Shown here: positions 24,589 through 31,679 of the stretch, in pieces
Position numbering within the stretch: position 1 is the first letter of the stretch
How the letters are laid out: each line of letters opens with the position of its first letter
Assembly (NCBI GenBank): GCA_012839585.1
Contig: DUNB01000027.1
Location: 1-32,921 of the forward strand
Direction of reading: 5' to 3'
From: Alcaligenaceae bacterium
Lineage (GTDB): Bacteria > Pseudomonadota > Gammaproteobacteria > Burkholderiales > Burkholderiaceae_B
Length of the DNA: 32,921 nucleotides
Program-made: the position numbers and the translations under genes
The notes under the pieces: generated by a model
Seen by the model: only the letters and a program-made list of their open reading frames with translations
What the model was told of the DNA's origin: nothing
The model's database searches: none

Positions 24589-25680
24589 ATGTCACTTCAA
24601 TGCGGCATTGTTGGTCTGCCCAACGTCGGTAAATCTACTTTGTTCAACGCGCTGACCAAGGCCGGTATCGCTGCAGAGAACTACCCTTTTTGCACGATTG
24701 AGCCAAACGTTGGTGTGGTCGAGGTACCTGATCCTCGCTTAACCCCCTTAGCAGAAATTGTTAAACCCGAGCGTGTTTTGCCCGCAGTGGTTGAGTTCGT
24801 TGATATTGCTGGCTTAGTCGCCGGTGCCTCCGAGGGCGAGGGCTTAGGAAACCAGTTCTTAGCTAATATTCGTGAAACCGATGCCATTGTACATGTGGTG
24901 CGTTGTTTCGAGGACGATAACGTCGTTCACGTTGCTGGTAAAGTGGATCCCATTGCCGATATCGAGGTGATCCATACAGAGCTAGCCTTGGCTGATTTGG
25001 CCAGTGCCGAGCGCGCTTTGCAACGTAACCAACGTACTGCACGCTCTGGCGATAAAGACGCGATTCGCTTATGTAATGCCCTAGAGCGCATTATTGCGGC
25101 GTTGGGCGAGGGCACTCCAGTGCGCGCCTTGGATTTTGATGAAACCGAAGTCGCTGCGATCAAACAGTTTTGCTTTATTACCGCCAAACCCGCCATGTAC
25201 GTGGCTAACGTCAAAGAAGACGGCTTCGAGGACAACGCGTATCTTAAACTGGTCGAAGACTATGCCAGCAAAGAAGGCGCACCTGTGGTTGCCGTATGTG
25301 CTGCGGTTGAGGCTGAAATTGCACAGTTAGATGATGAGGACAAGGCCGTGTTCCTAGAGGATCTAGGCATGGATGAGCCCGGTCTAAACCGCGTGATTCG
25401 TGCGGGTTACAAACTGCTTGGTCTACAGACCTACTTTACTGCTGGTGTTAAAGAGGTCCGTGCTTGGACCGTTCGTGTGGGGGCAACCGCACCACAGGCG
25501 GCCGGCGTTATTCACACGGACTTTGAGCGTGGCTTTATTCGTGCACAGACCATTGCCTACGAGGATTTTATCCAGCACAAAGGCGAGCAAGGGGCCAAAG
25601 AGGCCGGAAAAATGCGTGCCGAAGGCAAAGACTACATCGTTCAAGATGGCGATGTGTTGAACTTCTTGTTCAACGTGTAA
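24589..25680 (+). CDS. ychF: Redox-regulated ribosome-associated ATPase/GTPase YchF
   Basis: This 363-residue Obg-related P-loop protein has G1 GLPNVGKST at the N-terminus, the G3-type [21 protein letters not shown] region split by the switch, and an NVKED segment in place of NKxD, which explains ATP preference in this family. A coiled-coil arm lies at about 130-190 and a C-terminal TGS domain from about residue 278. It binds ribosomes and influences the oxidative stress response. AGGAA lies upstream of the ATG. A TATAAT element 45 bases upstream suggests its own promoter after the CPBP gene. Confidence 0.97.
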   Translation: MSLQCGIVGLPNVGKSTLFNALTKAGIAAENYPFCTIEPNVGVVEVPDPRLTPLAEIVKPERVLPAVVEFVDIAGLVAGASEGEGLGNQFLANIRETDAIVHVVRCFEDDNVVHVAGKVDPIADIEVIHTELALADLASAERALQRNQRTARSGDKDAIRLCNALERIIAALGEGTPVRALDFDETEVAAIKQFCFITAKPAMYVANVKEDGFEDNAYLKLVEDYASKEGAPVVAVCAAVEAEIAQLDDEDKAVFLEDLGMDEPGLNRVIRAGYKLLGLQTYFTAGVKEVRAWTVRVGATAPQAAGVIHTDFERGFIRAQTIAYEDFIQHKGEQGAKEAGKMRAEGKDYIVQDGDVLNFLFNV

Positions 25681-25692
25681 TTCATGTTTTTT

Positions 25693-25730
25693 TCAGGCAG
25701 TGGTTTAGTACTACTGTCTGATCGTATAAT
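25693..25730 (+). promoter_or_regulatory. Hairpin and perfect -10 upstream of the AhpD-like gene
   Basis: TCAGGCAGT (25693-25701) and ACTGTCTGA (25713-25721) form a nine-base inverted repeat with one G-U. TATAAT (25725-25730) follows, 42 bases before the gene start. The -35 region lies within the repeat and is poor, which could mean the repeat is an activator or repressor site. The hairpin lacks a T-tail, so it does not look like the ychF terminator. Confidence 0.4.
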
Positions 25731-25772
25731 GAATTACGAACTGTCATTCGCTATTTTTATTGAGGAACTACT

Positions 25773-26108
25773 ATGAGCTTTAAAGAACTCACCGCCGGAA
25801 TCAGCAAAGAAATGGCTGGCTTTGCAAAAAATCAACCCGAGGTCATGGGAAGCTTCTCTAAACTAGCTCAGTCTGCCTCTAAAGACGGCGTGCTAGATGC
25901 GAAAACCAAAGAGTTTGTTGCCTTAGGCATTGCGGTGGCAATTCGCTGTGACGCGTGCATCGGTTTTCACGTGCAGGCCTTGGTGAAATTAGGCGTCACC
26001 CGAGAGGAATTCGAAGAGGTACTCTCTACCACGGTGTACATGGGGGGTGGACCTTCTTTGATGTATGCCATGAAAGCCCGCCAAGCCTTTGACGAATTCA
26101 GCGCTTAA
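25773..26108 (+). CDS. Carboxymuconolactone decarboxylase/AhpD-like family protein
   Basis: This 111-residue helical protein has the AhpD-type signature: Glu47 followed by Cys59-x-x-Cys62-x-x-x-His66 (RCDACIGFH), a redox-active disulfide centre used in alkylhydroperoxidase activity. The C-terminal GGGPSLMYAMKA segment is usual for the short single-domain CMD family. It probably acts as a thiol peroxidase or disulfide reductase in the cytoplasm, although the partner is not encoded nearby. GAGGAA precedes the start. It has its own predicted -10 and a strong terminator 70 bases after the stop, so it is likely monocistronic. Confidence 0.9.
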   Translation: MSFKELTAGISKEMAGFAKNQPEVMGSFSKLAQSASKDGVLDAKTKEFVALGIAVAIRCDACIGFHVQALVKLGVTREEFEEVLSTTVYMGGGPSLMYAMKARQAFDEFSA

Positions 26109-26177
26109 TTGTTGTTTATAGTGGGTCGCAGTTAGACTGCAGGCCCATTTGCGGTTAATTGCTACAACGGCGTAGCC

Positions 26178-26216
26178 AACGCCCAAAAAGGAATGAATGC
26201 CTTTTTGGGCGTTTTT
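26178..26216. terminator. Strong intrinsic terminator after the AhpD-like gene
   Basis: Perfect 14-base arms AACGCCCAAAAAGG (26178-26191) and CCTTTTTGGGCGTT (26200-26213) with an eight-base loop and a T-run on the plus strand. The A-run on the other side lets it also serve the convergent haemoglobin gene. Apart from this hairpin I see nothing in 26109-26325. Confidence 0.9.
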
Positions 26217-26325
26217 CATGGGTGCAAGCGGTCAAAGTCGCAGCCACAGTTGCCAGAATGCGTGAAGAAGCTTAAATGCCCAAACCGTTGTGTTCTATTG
26301 GTAGGAACGAGGAAGGCGCCGAGCG

Positions 26326-26727
26326 TTAAGGCATATTTAGTTCAACAGGAGCTTGATCCGGCCGCTGTTGAATTTGATAGCCCATCCATAAACTGCGAGC
26401 AATGCGTTGAGAAAACGCCCAGGCTCTTTGCCCCATCGCTTGGTTTGGTTGTTGTTCGCAGGTGCGTTGGAATAGTTTTAGCCACTGCTCAAATAGATCT
26501 GCGGACAATTCAGGCAGCGCAGCGTGTTTCATCATAGGCGAACCGGAAAAATCCGCTGTTTTTAAGAGCAAAGAAGACCAAAAACTGACCATGGTGCTGA
26601 GATGGGTAGGCCAGTCTTGAATGTGTCGATTAAAAATAGGTCCAAGGTTGGGGTGCTGACGAATTTCACCATAAAAGTCATCAACCAATTGAGCTATTTC
26701 GTCACGGGTGCAAAGCGGTGTATCCAT
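26326..26727 (-). CDS. Group III truncated haemoglobin
   Basis: A 133-residue protein matches group III 2/2 haemoglobins: DDFYGEIRQHPNLGPIF near the N-terminus, a WPTHLSTMVSFW segment in the E-helix/CD region, and the proximal His68 in GSPMMKHAALP. These proteins bind haem and O2 or NO, and in several bacteria function in microaerobic growth or NO handling. Three in-frame ATGs compete; the last one (26727) is preferred because AGGA lies eight bases upstream. It is divergent from the TIGR01244-type gene with a 154-base gap, and lies next to other small redox and stress genes. Confidence 0.9.
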   Translation of the reverse strand: MDTPLCTRDEIAQLVDDFYGEIRQHPNLGPIFNRHIQDWPTHLSTMVSFWSSLLLKTADFSGSPMMKHAALPELSADLFEQWLKLFQRTCEQQPNQAMGQRAWAFSQRIARSLWMGYQIQQRPDQAPVELNMP

Positions 26728-26881
26728 AATCATCATCCTGAGTTTTATTAAAGGCGTCGACTAAGCTAACTCTATCAATTATTATCCTTTTTGGTGTTAT
26801 TTCTGGTATTAACTAGGTGGTTGATTTAGGCAATATCATCTACACTAGAAGCTGTTATTTATGCGTTAAGCGGAGAAGGCA

Positions 26882-27226
26882 ATGAGCTCTGATTTCAAAA
26901 CCATTACTGATGAATTTTCAGTCGCCCCACAACTACAACCCGAAGACCTACAGGCTGCGGCGGCGGCTGGCTTCAAAAGTGTAATTATCAACCGCCCGGA
27001 CTTTGAATTAGAGCCCACACAGTCCGACTCTGCTACTATGGTAGCAGCAGCTGAAAAAGCAGGTCTACAGGTTCGTTATCAGCCAGTGGTTGCTAGCCTG
27101 ATTTCCCTAGAGGATGTTTTGGAATTTAAACAGCTTTATGCTGAATTGCCTAAGCCTATTTTAGCCTATTGCCGCAGTGGAGCACGCTGCGCTAATTTGT
27201 ATCAGTTAGCTCAACAGCAGGATTGA
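26882..27226 (+). CDS. TIGR01244-family sulfurtransferase/phosphatase (beta-lactamase-hydrolase-like domain)
   Basis: This 114-residue protein is a dual-specificity-phosphatase-fold domain of the TIGR01244/DUF442 type. It has the opening ITDEFSVAPQLQPEDL, the IINRPDFE segment and the active-site loop Cys97-Arg-Ser-Gly-Ala-Arg102. This domain occurs alone or fused to MBL sulfur dioxygenases (as in Blh/BigR operons), with a likely role in sulfide or persulfide handling. Here it stands alone and no MBL partner is adjacent. A GGAGAAGG ribosome-binding site precedes the start. Its stop codon lies inside a perfect FNR-type box that serves the next gene. Confidence 0.87.
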   Translation: MSSDFKTITDEFSVAPQLQPEDLQAAAAAGFKSVIINRPDFELEPTQSDSATMVAAAEKAGLQVRYQPVVASLISLEDVLEFKQLYAELPKPILAYCRSGARCANLYQLAQQQD

Positions 27227-27236
27227 TTTTAATCAA
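27223..27236. promoter_or_regulatory. FNR/ANR-type binding site upstream of the universal stress protein gene
   Basis: TTGATTTTAATCAA is a perfect match to the FNR-family consensus TTGAT-N4-ATCAA. It is centred about 84 bases before the USP start and covers the stop codon of the upstream gene. A -10-like GATAGT at 27266-27271 would place it near -48, close to the usual activating position at about -41. It suggests oxygen- or NO-responsive control of the USP gene. Confidence 0.6.
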
Positions 27237-27313
27237 TGTTTAATCTGGGCGCGCTTGCCGCTTCGGATAGTACGTATTACTCTTGACCTATTCATTCACC
27301 ATTGGGGCAGACT

Positions 27314-27772
27314 ATGTTTAAAAAAATCCTTATTCCTACTGACGGTTCGGCTTTATCCGCTCAGGCTGCAAACAAAGGCGTGTCCTTTGCACGTCAGATT
27401 GGTGCCGAGATCGTGGCTTTACACGTAACACAACCCTTTGCTGCCACAGTAGGTTTCGATGGAATGGCAGCCGCCTATGCGATTACTGACGAGGACTACG
27501 AAAAAACCGCCGCTCAGCAGTCGAACAAATACATCCAAGCCGTACTAGACCGTGCTGACACAGCTGGCGTAAAAGCCACCTCACGTTCGGTTTCTAACTT
27601 TAATGTGGCTGATGCGGTAGCAAATACAGCTAGCGAAGAAGGCTGCGATCTAATCTTTATCGGTAGTCATGGCCGCAGTGGCTTGTCCCGCCTACTTTTA
27701 GGTAGTGTGACAGCAAAAGTTCTGAACTTGGCTCCTTGCGCTGTTCTGGTGTATCGCGTTAAAGACAACTAA
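27314..27772 (+). CDS. Universal stress protein (UspA family)
   Basis: A 152-residue single USP domain begins MFKKILIPTDGS and carries the ATP-binding pattern G-2x-G-9x-G-S/T as GSHGRSGLSRLLLGSVT near residues 121-137. ATP-binding USPs act in growth arrest, oxygen limitation and oxidative stress. The ATG at 27314 is preferred to an upstream TTG because the homology starts exactly there and GGGG lies about five bases upstream. A perfect FNR-type box lies upstream and a strong terminator follows, so it is probably monocistronic and induced when oxygen falls. Confidence 0.95.
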   Translation: MFKKILIPTDGSALSAQAANKGVSFARQIGAEIVALHVTQPFAATVGFDGMAAAYAITDEDYEKTAAQQSNKYIQAVLDRADTAGVKATSRSVSNFNVADAVANTASEEGCDLIFIGSHGRSGLSRLLLGSVTAKVLNLAPCAVLVYRVKDN

Positions 27773-27788
27773 CATTTACTAGTTGCCC

Positions 27789-27827
27789 AAAAAACCTGCC
27801 GCCTTACAATGGGCGGCAGGTTTTTTT
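27789..27827 (+). terminator. Strong intrinsic terminator after the USP gene
   Basis: CCTGCCGCC (27795-27803) pairs perfectly with GGCGGCAGG (27812-27820). The stem is extended by an A-run before and a seven-T run after, with an eight-base loop. It lies 17 bases after the USP stop. Confidence 0.92.
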
Positions 27828-27845
27828 ATTACTGAGGACGGTACT

Positions 27846-28922
27846 ATGCTGGAAATTAAGGTGGATTTCCCCGACGCGTTAATTGATATTGATAGAAAAA
27901 TAAGTATCCAGGGGGCTCCCGCCCAAGCTGATGTGCTTATCAGCTCTAAAACAGAGCGAGCAGGGCATGTGTGGCGTAGCCAGATCACGGTAAAAAGTGA
28001 TGCCTCAGGCGCGGTGGATTTAGCCACGGCAACGCCTAGTGCAGGCAGCTACGAAGAGCCTAGCGCGATGGGATTACTTTATGCTCAACAAGCTGAAAAT
28101 GCTTCAACCAAAGAGCTGTTTCCTAACTCGGTGCATCACGCACTGCACACTGAGCTAGAGGTCAGCTGCGAGGGCCAGACGGCTCAAACGGTTTTGACGC
28201 AACGTCTAGCGCAGGACGCGGTGCAACGTGTGGAAATTCGTGAAAATGGCTTAAAAGGCATTTTGTTTGTTCCTGCTACCAGTGCAGAGCACCCAGCCAT
28301 GGTAGTGCTCAAACGTCAGGCAAGTCAGCCCTTGGATGAGTCGCACGCCGCTTTATATGCTTCGCGAGGCTATGTGACCTTGGCATTGGACTATGAGCAC
28401 ACCCCAGCCATTGACTCTAACGTTGAGCAGGTGGCCTATTTTGAGCAGGCTTTTGATTGGCTACGTGAAAAAGTCAGCCCTAAACACCACTTTGTGGGGC
28501 TGTGTGGTTACGAAGAGGGGGCCGAGTTGGCGGTGTTGTTAGGGGTGTTGTTGCCTAACAAGGTTTCTGCTGTCTTGGCTTGTGAACCAACCGCTGCTGT
28601 ACAAAATCCGTATCCTTTGGCCGTAGAAACCATTCAGGGGCCCTTATTGTTAGCCTCTGGGCAGGACCATAGCAGCAGTGCCTATCATCAGGCCATTGGT
28701 GAGCGTTTGCAGCAGCACGGTTTTGATTATAATTTTCAGTGGTATGACTTCGAAGGTGTGGCCGCTGGGTTGCAGTTTTCGCACGTGCCGACCACACCAC
28801 ATGCCAACAGTGCGGCTCAGGTGCTTAAACTTGCCCAGGCGAATAAGGCCTTATGGTTTAGTATGATCGGCTTTTTACATCAGGCGGTCGCCGAGGCGGC
28901 ACCGGGTAAGGCGAATGATTAA
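27846..28922 (+). CDS. BAAT/acyl-CoA thioesterase-like alpha/beta-hydrolase, nucleophile apparently replaced
   Basis: This 358-residue protein combines an N-terminal beta-sandwich (residues about 1-130) like the acyl-CoA thioester hydrolase/BAAT N-domain with a C-terminal alpha/beta-hydrolase BAAT_C-like domain (about 165-358). The nucleophile elbow, normally G-x-S-x-G or G-x-C-x-G, reads G221-Y-E-E-G225, with Glu at the nucleophile position. Cys220 sits just before it. The acid region (ASGQDH) and the late His region (SHVPTTPH) are also unlike the usual W-P-S and H-x-x-x-P patterns. The fold call is by pattern and overall order; activity is doubtful. The start at 27846 is chosen for GAGG eight bases upstream. 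Its stop shares the TTAA tetranucleotide with the convergent fdhD. Confidence 0.72.
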   Translation: MLEIKVDFPDALIDIDRKISIQGAPAQADVLISSKTERAGHVWRSQITVKSDASGAVDLATATPSAGSYEEPSAMGLLYAQQAENASTKELFPNSVHHALHTELEVSCEGQTAQTVLTQRLAQDAVQRVEIRENGLKGILFVPATSAEHPAMVVLKRQASQPLDESHAALYASRGYVTLALDYEHTPAIDSNVEQVAYFEQAFDWLREKVSPKHHFVGLCGYEEGAELAVLLGVLLPNKVSAVLACEPTAAVQNPYPLAVETIQGPLLLASGQDHSSSAYHQAIGERLQQHGFDYNFQWYDFEGVAAGLQFSHVPTTPHANSAAQVLKLAQANKALWFSMIGFLHQAVAEAAPGKAND

Positions 28923-29761
28923 GGTGCAGTCGCCAAAAAGTCAGGATGGCTATACACACTAAATTGCTTAGAGCGGCCAAAAGCCACCAGCATTAAGTTA
29001 AGCTCATCCGCCACCTGCACGGCATAGCTGGTAGGTGCAGAGACCGCCACCAAAATAGGCACGCCTAAGGTGGCGGTTTTTTGTACCATTTCAAAACTGG
29101 CGCGACTTGATACCACCACCATGCCCTCAGACGTGTCCGTTTTTTGCTGTAGTAATTGACCAATCAGCTTATCCAGAGCGTTGTGCCGGCCTACGTCTTC
29201 ACGTACAACTTGGATGGCACCGTGCTGATCCGCCCAGCCCGCGCCATGAGTGGCACCAGTAATTTGATGCAAAGGTTGTTGATCACGTAATTGATCTAAA
29301 GCCGAAAAAATGGCGTTTTGTTCATATAATGTACGTGGAGCATTAACGGGGGGCAGTTCGCGTCGCACCTCGTTCAGACTTTCTAGGCCACATAGCCCAC
29401 AGCCAGTACGGCCTGCTAATTGACGTCTGCGTTGTTTAAGCTGCTGCAAGCAGGCCGAGGCAATTTCAATATCGATGCTGTAGCCACGCTGATCCTGCTC
29501 GATGTGTATGTCATACACATCCGACACGTCACGGATAATCCCCTCGGTAAAAGAAAAACCGACTGCTAAATCCTCTAGGAACGTTGGCGTGGCAAGCAAT
29601 ACCGCATGGCTGATGCCGTTGTATTGCAAGGCCACAGGAACCTCTGTGGCTAAGGTGTCATCTTGTTCTAGGCGCTGGGCGTCACGAGGCTGGCGCCATA
29701 CGGTGCGCTGAGTTTGAGCGGGAAGTAAATCTGTCTGGGCAGCAATAAAAGAGGTGGGCAT
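28919..29761 (-). CDS. fdhD: Formate dehydrogenase accessory sulfurtransferase FdhD
   Basis: This 280-residue FdhD carries the reactive C-x-x-C pair at Cys121 and Cys124 (RTGCGLCGLES), the same numbering as in E. coli. It relays sulfur from IscS to the molybdenum cofactor of formate dehydrogenase, which is required for its activity. Other family segments are VGFSFTEGII, VREDVGRHNALDKLIG and a C-terminal SRASFEMVQK. It is divergent from moaA and converges on the BAAT-like gene with a four-base overlap. Its presence implies a Mo/W formate dehydrogenase elsewhere in the genome. Confidence 0.96.
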   Translation of the reverse strand: MPTSFIAAQTDLLPAQTQRTVWRQPRDAQRLEQDDTLATEVPVALQYNGISHAVLLATPTFLEDLAVGFSFTEGIIRDVSDVYDIHIEQDQRGYSIDIEIASACLQQLKQRRRQLAGRTGCGLCGLESLNEVRRELPPVNAPRTLYEQNAIFSALDQLRDQQPLHQITGATHGAGWADQHGAIQVVREDVGRHNALDKLIGQLLQQKTDTSEGMVVVSSRASFEMVQKTATLGVPILVAVSAPTSYAVQVADELNLMLVAFGRSKQFSVYSHPDFLATAP

Positions 29762-29953
29762 AAGGCTTATTTCAATAACAGCAAAGACCAGAGGGGATTT
29801 TTGCCTTGAGGGGTTAAATGCTTCATACTTCTAGTATAGAGTATAGCCATTTTTTATTTTTTTACCTTTGCTAGTACACGGTTTTTTTTGGTACATATGC
29901 CTTTTCTCATCAGTAGTGGGCAATGCGTTTTTTTGTCATTTGTGTAGAGATCT
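29762..29953. promoter_or_regulatory. fdhD-moaA divergent intergenic region
   Basis: The region is AT-rich. It holds a perfect head-to-tail repeat AGTATAG-AGTATAG (29833-29846), which on the fdhD strand reads as two -10-like TATACT hexamers seven bases apart. ATACT at 29825-29829 is inverted to these. For moaA, TTGCTA (29868-29873) and TACATA (29892-29897) are 18 bases apart and form a weak promoter candidate. I see no FNR box and no molybdenum-cofactor riboswitch fold. Confidence 0.35.
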
Positions 29954-31048
29954 ATGAATAAACCATCTGCTTCGCCGGAGTCACTAAACGTTAGCGCACG
30001 CACTCCTACGGTTAAACCGGTGGGTGGGACGGGGCTACTTGACCAATTACATCGACCTCTGCGCGATTTACGAATCTCCGTGACAGATCGTTGTAACTTC
30101 CGATGCACTTACTGCATGCCGCGCGAGGTGTTCAGTAGTGATCACGCCTTTTTGCCCCAGCCAGAATTACTCAGCTTCGAGGAAATCACTCGCATGGCCA
30201 GCATTGCGGTAACCATGGGCGTGCAAAAAATTCGCTTAACGGGCGGTGAACCATTACTGCGTAAACATGTAGAGAACCTCATAGAGCAACTGGCACAGTT
30301 GCGCACGCCCCAAGGGCAGCCTGTAGAGCTGGCGATGACCACCAACGCCACCTTATTAGCACAAAAGGCTCAAGCCCTAAAGACGGCAGGTTTGCATCGG
30401 GTTACTGTTAGCTTGGATGCGTTGGATAGCAGCCGTTTTAGCCAGCTTAGCGATAGCAATGTGGCGGTAGAGCGTGTGTTAGCAGGTATAGAAAAAGCCG
30501 CAGAGGTGGGCTTAGCTCCCGTTAAGGTCAATATGGTGGTGCGCAAAGGGATTAACGACGACCAAATTGTACCGATGGCGCGCTACTTCAAAGGGCGTGG
30601 TCATGCGTTGCGCTTCATTGAATACATGGATGTGGGCAATAGCAATGGCTGGAATTTGGACGAGGTCGTTACCGGCGCTGAGATCATCCAGAAATTGTCC
30701 GCTGAATTCGATATAGAGCCGGCCGCTGCGAACTACTACGGCGAGGTGGCTGATCGTTACCGCTATACCGATGGCAGTGGAGAAATCGGCATTATTACCA
30801 GTGTGTCCAATCCTTTTTGTGGCGACTGCACGCGTATGCGACTTTCTCCCGAGGGCCAGTTCTTTTTGTGTTTGTTTGCTAGTCGTGGTTACGATGTGCG
30901 CAGTTTATTGCGTAGCGAGGCCACAGACAATGAAATTGCAGCACACGTGATGGAGATTTGGCGTGGGCGCGGTGATCGTTACTCTGAATTACGCGGTTTA
31001 GGCACGGCCCCCAAAGATAAAATTGAAATGAGCTACATAGGCGGCTAA
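29954..31048 (+). CDS. moaA: GTP 3',8-cyclase MoaA
   Basis: This 364-residue radical-SAM enzyme catalyses the first step of molybdenum cofactor synthesis. The N-terminal 4Fe-4S cluster ligands are Cys47, Cys51 and Cys54 (RCNFRCTYC). The C-terminal cluster uses Cys289, Cys292 and Cys306 (FCGDC ... FFLC). The protein ends in the conserved Gly-Gly (YIGG) needed for activity. About 35 residues precede the radical-SAM core, a little longer than in E. coli. Its TAA stop overlaps the mobA start by one base (TAATG), so the two are coupled. Confidence 0.97.
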   Translation: MNKPSASPESLNVSARTPTVKPVGGTGLLDQLHRPLRDLRISVTDRCNFRCTYCMPREVFSSDHAFLPQPELLSFEEITRMASIAVTMGVQKIRLTGGEPLLRKHVENLIEQLAQLRTPQGQPVELAMTTNATLLAQKAQALKTAGLHRVTVSLDALDSSRFSQLSDSNVAVERVLAGIEKAAEVGLAPVKVNMVVRKGINDDQIVPMARYFKGRGHALRFIEYMDVGNSNGWNLDEVVTGAEIIQKLSAEFDIEPAAANYYGEVADRYRYTDGSGEIGIITSVSNPFCGDCTRMRLSPEGQFFLCLFASRGYDVRSLLRSEATDNEIAAHVMEIWRGRGDRYSELRGLGTAPKDKIEMSYIGG

Positions 31049-31653
31049 TGCGCACACAGCTAACAGGCGGCATTTTAACCGGCGGCCAAGCTCGCCGATT
31101 GCAGTCACTGGGCGACATAGACAAGGGCCTGATTGAATTGGATGGGCAGCCTCTGGTGGCTCACACGGCCCATAAGCTACAGCCTTATAGCTCGCAGCCG
31201 CTTTTGATCAGTGCAAATCGTAATAAAACCGTCTATCAATCCTATGGACAGGTAATTGCCGATCCGGATTATTTAGCGGATTACCAAGGGCCTTTGGCTG
31301 GGGTGCTGGCGATGCTGACGCATTGCACCACCGACTGGCTGATGGTCTTGCCGGTAGACAGTCCTTTTATCCCTGCTGCTCTTATTCCTGAACTCTGGCA
31401 AGCGCACTTGGCCCAGCCCACTGCCACTGCTTTTTATGTACAACACGAGCGCACTTATCCTTTGTGTTTATTGGTGCATCGCCGTTGCGCGTCCAGTTTA
31501 AAAGCTTACCTTTTGGCTGGGCAACGACGCGTGCAAGGCTGGCTGGCAGAGCAAGCGGCTGTGGCTGTCGATATGCGGCATTACGCAGCAGAGGACTTCT
31601 TTAATATCAATGAGCCCATAGACGTAAAAAACGCCCGAGAGCGGGCGTTTTAA
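31048..31653 (+). CDS. mobA: Molybdenum cofactor guanylyltransferase MobA
   Basis: This 201-residue nucleotidyltransferase attaches GMP to Mo-molybdopterin to form MGD, the cofactor form used by DMSO-reductase-family enzymes such as formate dehydrogenases. GGILTGGQARR and IDKGLIELDG form the GTP-binding signature, here with Arg-Leu replacing the usual Arg-Met-Gly stretch. The VLPVDSPF segment supplies the metal-binding Asp. Coupled to moaA by a one-base overlap. The last codons (KNARERAF) are encoded within a terminator hairpin. Confidence 0.93.
   Translation: MRTQLTGGILTGGQARRLQSLGDIDKGLIELDGQPLVAHTAHKLQPYSSQPLLISANRNKTVYQSYGQVIADPDYLADYQGPLAGVLAMLTHCTTDWLMVLPVDSPFIPAALIPELWQAHLAQPTATAFYVQHERTYPLCLLVHRRCASSLKAYLLAGQRRVQGWLAEQAAVAVDMRHYAAEDFFNINEPIDVKNARERAF
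31626..31652. terminator. Bidirectional terminator inside the 3' end of mobA
   Basis: ACGCCCG (31631-31637) and CGGGCGT (31642-31648) with an AGAG loop, preceded by AAAAA and followed by TTTTA, form an intrinsic terminator. It lies wholly within the last codons and stop of mobA and can also stop moeA transcription from the other side. Confidence 0.8.
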
Positions 31654-31679
31654 AACAGGTCTATGAACGACTGGGGCGT

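Noticed and set aside
25693..25721. Terminator of ychF
   Set aside because: The hairpin is preceded, not followed, by the T-run on the plus strand.
26193..26537. 114-codon plus-strand frame over the haemoglobin gene
   Set aside because: It starts inside a terminator loop, has no ribosome-binding site and is mostly antisense to the well-supported haemoglobin gene.
29762..29953. Molybdenum-cofactor riboswitch before moaA
   Set aside because: The leader is AT-rich and shows no multi-stem GC fold of that riboswitch type.
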